Part shown: positions 57,783 through 64,000 of the stretch, piece by piece
Layout: the number at the start of each line of letters is the position of its first letter
How positions within the stretch are numbered: the stretch's first letter is position 1
Source of the DNA: Candidatus Polarisedimenticola svalbardensis
Lineage (GTDB): Bacteria > Acidobacteriota > Polarisedimenticolia > Polarisedimenticolales > Polarisedimenticolaceae
NCBI GenBank assembly: GCA_014764515.1
Contig: JACXWD010000003.1
Location: 44,351-108,350 of the forward strand
Direction: 5' to 3'
Length of the DNA stretch: 64,000 bases
Position numbers and translations under genes: made by a program
The notes under the pieces: model-generated
Databases searched by the model: none
The model's input: only the letters and a program-made list of their open reading frames with translations
What the model was told of the DNA's origin: nothing

Positions 57783-60521
57783 ATGATCAATGCCATCCTT
57801 ACCAAAGTATTCGGCTCCCGGAACGAGCGTTACCTGAAGACGCTCCAGCCGATCGTAGAGCAGATCAGCAGTCTCGAGCCGGAGATCCAAAAGCTCAGCG
57901 ATGAACAGCTGGCAGCCAAGCGGGAGGAGTTTCGGGGCCGCCTGCAGCAGGGGGAGAGCCTGGTCGATATCCTCCCGGAAGCGTTCGCCGTGGTCCGGGA
58001 AGGCGCTGTGCGGGTCTTGCACATGCGGCACTATGACGTCCAGCTGATCGGGGGGATCGTTCTCCACGAGGGCAAGATCACCGAAATGAAAACCGGTGAA
58101 GGCAAGACCCTGGTGGCGACCCTTCCCGTTTACCTCAACGCCATTGAAGGAAAAGGCGTTCACGTGATCACGGTGAACGACTACCTCGCCAAGCGCGACT
58201 CGGAATGGATGGGACGGTTGTACCGCTTCCTCGGCCTGACCGTCGGGGTCATCCAGCATGACATGCCGGACGACGAGCGACAGGCCGCTTACCGGGCCGA
58301 CATCACCTACGGGACCAACAACGAATACGGGTTCGATTACCTGCGGGACAACATGAAGTTCTCCCTGGAGTCCATGGTTCAGCGCAGCCAGAATTTCGCC
58401 GTCGTGGACGAGGTGGACTCGATCCTCATCGACGAGGCTCGAACCCCGTTGATCATCAGCGGCCCTGCCGACGAGTCCACGGACAAGTACTACCGTATCG
58501 ACAAGATCATTCCCAAGCTCGAGAAGGGCGCGGTGATCCAGGGCGGCAAGCAGTACGAAGTGGAGCACACCGGTGATTTCGTGGTGGATGAAAAGTCCAA
58601 AACCGTCACCCTGACCGACACCGGTGTTGAACACTGTGAAAAGCTGCTGGAGATCGGGAACCTGTTCGATCCGGCCAACATGGAGATCCTGCATCACGTC
58701 AACCAGTCCCTGAAAGCTCATGTCCTGTTCAAGAAGGACGTGGACTACATGATCAAGGACGGCCAGGTGGTGATCGTGGACGAGTTCACCGGCCGGCTGA
58801 TGCCGGGCAGGCGCTGGAGCGACGGGCTGCACCAGGCGGTGGAGGCGAAGGAAGGGGTCAAGATCGAGCGTGAGAACCAGACCCTGGCCACCATCACGTT
58901 CCAGAACTACTTCCGCATGTACGAAACCCTGAGCGGGATGACCGGCACCGCCGACACCGAGGCGGTGGAGTTCGGCCAGATCTACGAGTTGGAAGTGGTG
59001 GTGATCCCCACCAACCGGCCGTTGATCCGTCTGGAGCACCCGGACGTGGTTTACGGAACCGAGCAGGAGAAGTGGGATGCGGTGGTCCAGGATCTGAAGG
59101 AGTGCAAGGAAGCGGGCCGTCCGGCGCTGGTGGGAACGGTTTCCATCGAGAACTCGGAAAAACTGTCTACCCTGCTCCGTCGCTCCGGGATCAAACATGT
59201 GGTCCTCAACGCCAAGTACCACGAAATGGAGGCGGAAATCGTCGCCCAGGCCGGCCGGCTCGGCTCGGTGACCATCGCCACCAATATGGCCGGCCGGGGC
59301 ACGGACATCCTGCTGGGAGGCAATCCGGAGTTCCTGGCCCGTCAGGAACTGGCGCGACGGGAGGTCAAGGAATCGGACATTGACGCAGAAACCTGGAAAT
59401 CCGAATTCGATGCCGGGCTTGTTGAGTCCGAGCGGCTTTGCAAGCTGGAGCACGACAAGGTTCTGGACCTGGGCGGGCTCTACATCGTCGGCACCGAACG
59501 CCACGAATCCCGCCGCGTCGATAACCAGCTCCGAGGCCGGGCCGGTCGGCAGGGCGATCCAGGCGCCTCCCGGTTCTACCTCTGCCTTGAAGATGATCTC
59601 ATGCGGATATTCGCAAGCGACCGCATGAAGTCGGCCATGCAGAGCCTTGGGATGCAAAAAGGCGTTCCCATTGAATCCGGCATGGTCAGCAAGGCGATCG
59701 AGCGTGCCCAGAAGCAGGTGGAGCAGCGCAACTTCGATACCCGCAAGCATCTCCTGGAATACGACGACGTCAACAACAAGCAGCGCACCCAGATCTACGA
59801 GTTACGCAAGGAACTCCTGCTGGGCAAGGAGCAGAAGGAATACGTCCACGGCAAGGCCCGGGAGATCATCGGGCTTCTGGCCGATGACTACCTGGGTGCC
59901 CATCCGGACCCGGGGGACTGGGATCTTGAAGGTTTCAGCCAGCAGGTCCTGCACTACTTCGGGACCACCCCGGACCATGCCGGCATCGCCGTGACCGATA
60001 CGTCGCTGGATGTCCTCCCGGAAAAGCTCTGGGAGAAGATGGAGCAGCGTTACGCCGAGAAGGAAGCGAAGGTCGGCGACGAGTTGATGCGGCGGTACGA
60101 GCGCCACATCCTGCTCCAGATCATCGACAGCTCCTGGAAAGACCACCTCCTGGCCATGGATCACATGAAGGACGGCATCGGGTTGCGGGCTTTCGGCCAG
60201 CGCGATCCGCTGGTGGAGTACAAGCGGGAGTCGTTCGATATGTTCAGCCAGATGAAGGAACGTATCGAAAACGAAGCGGTGCGGTTCCTTTTCCTGCTCA
60301 ATCCGATGACCGAGGAGGAGCGCCGCCAGGAGGAGGAGAAGCGCAGGAAGGAACAGGCCCAGATCTTCCGATCCGCATCCTCGTCGGCCGCCGGGGTGAC
60401 CGCCCGTGGCGGCGTCCAGGCGGTGAAGCGCCAGGAGGCCAAGATCGGACGCAACGATCCCTGTCACTGCGGATCCGGGAAGAAGTACAAACGTTGCCAT
60501 GGCGCCCCGGGTGGTCGCTGA
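57783..60521 (+). CDS. secA: Protein translocase ATPase SecA
   Basis: ATP-driven motor of the Sec pathway, which works with SecYEG. 912 residues, full length. Walker A is in [19 protein letters not shown], the DEAD-type box is [18 protein letters not shown], and the second motor domain has [20 protein letters not shown] and [17 protein letters not shown]. The C-terminus keeps the zinc-binding SEC-C motif ([16 protein letters not shown]), which contacts SecB and ribosomes. Confidence 0.98.
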   Translation: MINAILTKVFGSRNERYLKTLQPIVEQISSLEPEIQKLSDEQLAAKREEFRGRLQQGESLVDILPEAFAVVREGAVRVLHMRHYDVQLIGGIVLHEGKITEMKTGEGKTLVATLPVYLNAIEGKGVHVITVNDYLAKRDSEWMGRLYRFLGLTVGVIQHDMPDDERQAAYRADITYGTNNEYGFDYLRDNMKFSLESMVQRSQNFAVVDEVDSILIDEARTPLIISGPADESTDKYYRIDKIIPKLEKGAVIQGGKQYEVEHTGDFVVDEKSKTVTLTDTGVEHCEKLLEIGNLFDPANMEILHHVNQSLKAHVLFKKDVDYMIKDGQVVIVDEFTGRLMPGRRWSDGLHQAVEAKEGVKIERENQTLATITFQNYFRMYETLSGMTGTADTEAVEFGQIYELEVVVIPTNRPLIRLEHPDVVYGTEQEKWDAVVQDLKECKEAGRPALVGTVSIENSEKLSTLLRRSGIKHVVLNAKYHEMEAEIVAQAGRLGSVTIATNMAGRGTDILLGGNPEFLARQELARREVKESDIDAETWKSEFDAGLVESERLCKLEHDKVLDLGGLYIVGTERHESRRVDNQLRGRAGRQGDPGASRFYLCLEDDLMRIFASDRMKSAMQSLGMQKGVPIESGMVSKAIERAQKQVEQRNFDTRKHLLEYDDVNNKQRTQIYELRKELLLGKEQKEYVHGKAREIIGLLADDYLGAHPDPGDWDLEGFSQQVLHYFGTTPDHAGIAVTDTSLDVLPEKLWEKMEQRYAEKEAKVGDELMRRYERHILLQIIDSSWKDHLLAMDHMKDGIGLRAFGQRDPLVEYKRESFDMFSQMKERIENEAVRFLFLLNPMTEEERRQEEEKRRKEQAQIFRSASSSAAGVTARGGVQAVKRQEAKIGRNDPCHCGSGKKYKRCHGAPGGR

Positions 60522-60527
60522 TAGAAT
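60519..60527 (+). promoter_or_regulatory. Extended -10 promoter of guaB
   Basis: TGATAGAAT: TGn followed by TAGAAT, overlapping the secA stop codon. The predicted start near 60534 gives a 37-base leader. Confidence 0.4.
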
Positions 60528-60537
60528 GCCAGCCTGA

Positions 60538-62034
<1,497 letters not shown>

Positions 62035-62037
62035 CTA

Positions 62038-62499
62038 TCACGCATCGCTGGCCATGGCTGAATTCCGGGCGCCGGCGTCGATCTCGATCTTCCGGGAACC
62101 TTCGCCCATGTCGTGGAACCGTATGGCGATGGCATGTTCCCTGACGTGGGCGGGCAGCTTCTCGCCCCACTCCACCACCACAACGCCTCCAGAGTCCAGC
62201 AGGTCGTCAAGGCCCAGGGATTCGATCTCCTGGGGCTCGTCGTTCAGGCGGTAGAGATCGACGTGGAACATCGGAAGGCGGCCGCCCGAATACTCCTGCA
62301 CCAGGGTGAACGAAGGGGAGGTGACATCTTCCGGGACAACACCCAGGCTGGCGGCGATGCCCCTGGCGAAAACGGTCTTCCCCAGACCGAGATCACCTTC
62401 CAGGACGACCAGTTCGCCGCCCTTGAGCGTACCGGCCAGACGCATGCCCAGTTCGTACGTTTCCTGTTCACTCAGGCTGAAGGTTGTGTTGGCGCTCAT
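62038..62499 (-). CDS. tsaE: tRNA threonylcarbamoyladenosine ATPase TsaE
   Basis: 153 residues from ATG 62499; ATG 62508 three codons earlier is possible. TsaE supplies ATPase activity for t6A modification at position 37 of ANN-decoding tRNAs. Motifs: Walker A GDLGLGKTVFARGIA, SPSFTLVQEY, HVDLYRLNDEPQEIESLG and VVVVEWGEKLP. It follows nnr (10 bases from its stop), the common nnr-tsaE order. Confidence 0.95.
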   Translation of the reverse strand: MSANTTFSLSEQETYELGMRLAGTLKGGELVVLEGDLGLGKTVFARGIAASLGVVPEDVTSPSFTLVQEYSGGRLPMFHVDLYRLNDEPQEIESLGLDDLLDSGGVVVVEWGEKLPAHVREHAIAIRFHDMGEGSRKIEIDAGARNSAMASDA

Positions 62500-62509
62500 G
62501 GGACCCATC

Positions 62510-64000
62510 CTAACCTTTTTCCCACCCGGTTCGCAGCCACTGGATCGCTCCAGGCAACTGCTCCAGCAGATCGGAAGCGATGAGGCTGTCCATGCCGGTC
62601 TCGCAGGCGGCCAGGTCGCCGGCAAGGCCATGGAGGAAAACACCCAGGCGGGCCGCATCGAACGGAGCGCAGCCACCGGCCAGGAAGGCGCCGATGATCC
62701 CGGAGAGGACGTCGCCGGTGCCGGCTGTCGCCATACCGGGGTTGCCGGTGCTGTTGAATGCGGCCCTGCCGTCCGGCATGGCGCTCACCGTGCGATGCCC
62801 CTTGAGGACGACCACCGATCCGGATTTGACGGCCAGCAGCCGGGCGGCGGCCAGGCGGTCCTCCTGGATCCTCCCGACCTCCTGTTCCAGGAGGCGGGCG
62901 GCCTCTTTGGGATGGGGGGTCAGGATCGTCGCCCCCTTCCGGCTCCTGAGGATTTCGAGGCCTTCCTTTGAAGCCGCCAGAGCGTTGAGGCCGTCGGCAT
63001 CGATCACCATGGGAAGATCACATGTCTCAACCAGGCCCGCGACCAGTTCCCGGACGGCGTCCCCCGATCCCAGGCCGGGTCCAACGGCAAGGGCGTCCTG
63101 GCCGTCCGCCGGTTCGGTCCTTCCTGCGGTCATCAACTCCGGCTGCTCTCCCGTCAGCTCAGCGCGCATCGATTCGGAGACCGCCAGCGTACACAGGCCG
63201 ACCCCGGTGCGAAGAGCCGCACGGCCCACCAGGACAGCGGCGCCGGTTTTGCCTGGGGAGCCTGCATAAGCCAGTAGATGGCCGTAGGTCCCTTTGTGGC
63301 TGTCGGCAGGGCGGGGAGGCAGGAGTCCGGCGGCGATGGTGGCGCCGACCCATTCCATATCCGGGCCGGCCTGTGCCACCGATTCGTCGGGAATGCCGAT
63401 GTCTATTACCGACCATTCGCCGGCAAAGGTGTCGGTAGGGGCCGAAACCAGCGGCAGTTTCGGCCGGCAGATGGTGTAGGTCCGGGAGGCGCGCACCGGC
63501 TCGCCGGCAACCTCAAGACTGTCGGCGTCCAACCCGGACGGCAGATCGACGGAAACGATCTCGCATCCGCTGCCGTTGATCGTCCCCACAACCTCGGCCA
63601 GAAGGCCGCGAACCCCGCCCTTGATGCCGGTGCCAAGCATGCAGTCCAGGATCAGAGGGTTGGCCTCGAGAAACGGTGTCAGACCGTTCAGAGCGGCGTT
63701 GTCGGTGATGGAGACGACCTGCAGTCCCGATCGGGCCGCCGCTTCAAAATTGGTCGCGGCGTCTCCCTTCAACTCCGACCTGTCGGCGAGAAGGATCACG
63801 CCTGGGGTCAGCCCGGCCCTCTTCAGAAGCCGGGCCACAACCAGTCCGTCGCCGCCGTTGTTCCCTTTACCGCACAGGATCAGCACCGGACGCGAGTCCA
63901 GGTCCGGGTAGTCCTGCCACAGTCCGTCCACCACGCCACGGCCTGCCGCCTCCATCAGATCGAGGCCTGGAATTCCCAGTTCCTCGATGGCGTGTCGATC
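62510..64000 (-). CDS. nnr: NAD(P)H-hydrate epimerase/dehydratase (start beyond window)
   Basis: Bifunctional repair enzyme for hydrated NAD(P)H. At least 497 residues are visible; the first few lie beyond the right edge, because the frame stays open to 64000 (IEELGIPGLDLMEAAGRGVV). The N-terminal epimerase (YjeF-like) has CGKGNNGGDGLVVARLL and VDLPSGLDAD. The C-terminal kinase-like dehydratase has KGTYGHLLAYAGSPGKTGAA, VIDADGLNAL, ATILTPHPKEAARLL and NPGMATAGTGDVLSGIIGAF. Confidence 0.95.
   Translation of the reverse strand, partial: DRHAIEELGIPGLDLMEAAGRGVVDGLWQDYPDLDSRPVLILCGKGNNGGDGLVVARLLKRAGLTPGVILLADRSELKGDAATNFEAAARSGLQVVSITDNAALNGLTPFLEANPLILDCMLGTGIKGGVRGLLAEVVGTINGSGCEIVSVDLPSGLDADSLEVAGEPVRASRTYTICRPKLPLVSAPTDTFAGEWSVIDIGIPDESVAQAGPDMEWVGATIAAGLLPPRPADSHKGTYGHLLAYAGSPGKTGAAVLVGRAALRTGVGLCTLAVSESMRAELTGEQPELMTAGRTEPADGQDALAVGPGLGSGDAVRELVAGLVETCDLPMVIDADGLNALAASKEGLEILRSRKGATILTPHPKEAARLLEQEVGRIQEDRLAAARLLAVKSGSVVVLKGHRTVSAMPDGRAAFNSTGNPGMATAGTGDVLSGIIGAFLAGGCAPFDAARLGVFLHGLAGDLAACETGMDSLIASDLLEQLPGAIQWLRTGWEKG

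Noticed and set aside
57681-59750. 689-residue open frame opposite secA
   Set aside because: It mirrors SecA codons, has no start with a ribosome site and no recognisable motif.

Overview
The window is high-GC (roughly 62-65% by eye), densely packed bacterial chromosome. It looks like an uncultured Gram-negative lineage. A PBP1B-type bifunctional penicillin-binding protein, a type IV-type pseudopilin, a complex I operon with eleven subunits, a selenocysteine tRNA, PEGA-domain kinases, SpoIIE phosphatases and MglA-like GTPases together suggest Acidobacteriota or a delta-proteobacterial-type phylum (Myxococcota/Desulfobacterota neighbourhood). No rRNA or marker phylogeny is available here, so this placement is inference. 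I see no CRISPR array, no insertion sequence and no prophage. The only trace of mobility is a 30-bp duplication of the 3' end of a tRNA-Ala gene.

Layout. 1-4.1 kb: tail of an unknown gene, an HU-type DNA-binding protein, PBP1B, a lone pseudopilin, a small zinc-finger protein and tRNA-Leu(GAG). 4.1-7.8 kb (minus strand): a HEAT-repeat protein, pgk, tpiA and secG. 8-10.3 kb: three exported or unknown proteins, including a metallopeptidase-like protein that has lost its catalytic Glu. 10.3-20.7 kb: nuoABCDHIJKLMN without nuoEFG. 20.8-23.3 kb: the F0 part of ATP synthase only (atpZ-atpI-atpB-atpE-atpF), closed by a terminator. 23.4-30 kb: aroB, then a Ser/Thr kinase with a PEGA-like outer part, a TPR/beta-propeller protein and a TPR/PEGA/PDZ protein. 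30-31.3 kb (minus): an ECF sigma factor and its zinc-binding anti-sigma factor.

31.6-37.4 kb is the most unusual block. It is a compact co-directional cluster with a GAF-SpoIIE phosphatase, a single-domain response regulator, a 67-residue orphan, an MglA-like small GTPase fused to a GAF-histidine kinase, an RsbW-like ATPase, a PAS-HisKA protein with no ATPase domain, and a STAS anti-anti-sigma factor. It reads as a partner-switching phospho-relay with a polarity-type GTPase built in.

37.3-49 kb: a CPBP membrane protease, pyruvate kinase, tRNA-Sec, tRNA-Ala, arginine deiminase, SppA, a NamZ/DUF1343 muramidase, a DEDD exonuclease, a gamma-carbonic anhydrase-like protein, NrnA, an ElbB-like protein, MoaD and MoaE, and a TPR-metallopeptidase. 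49-64 kb: a group 2/3 sigma-70 factor divergent from a strongly altered BipA-like GTPase, RNase Y, a NicO-type metal transporter, a second SpoIIE phosphatase, an acyl-CoA dehydrogenase, an S26-type peptidase behind a sigma-54-like promoter and a hairpin that sequesters its ribosome-binding site, SecA, GuaB, TsaE and the start-truncated Nnr.

Most of the window is housekeeping: cell wall, glycolysis, respiration, secretion and RNA turnover. The novelty lies in signalling fusions and in family members that have lost catalytic residues. All starts were judged by eye from ribosome-binding sites and conservation, so they are less certain than the stops.
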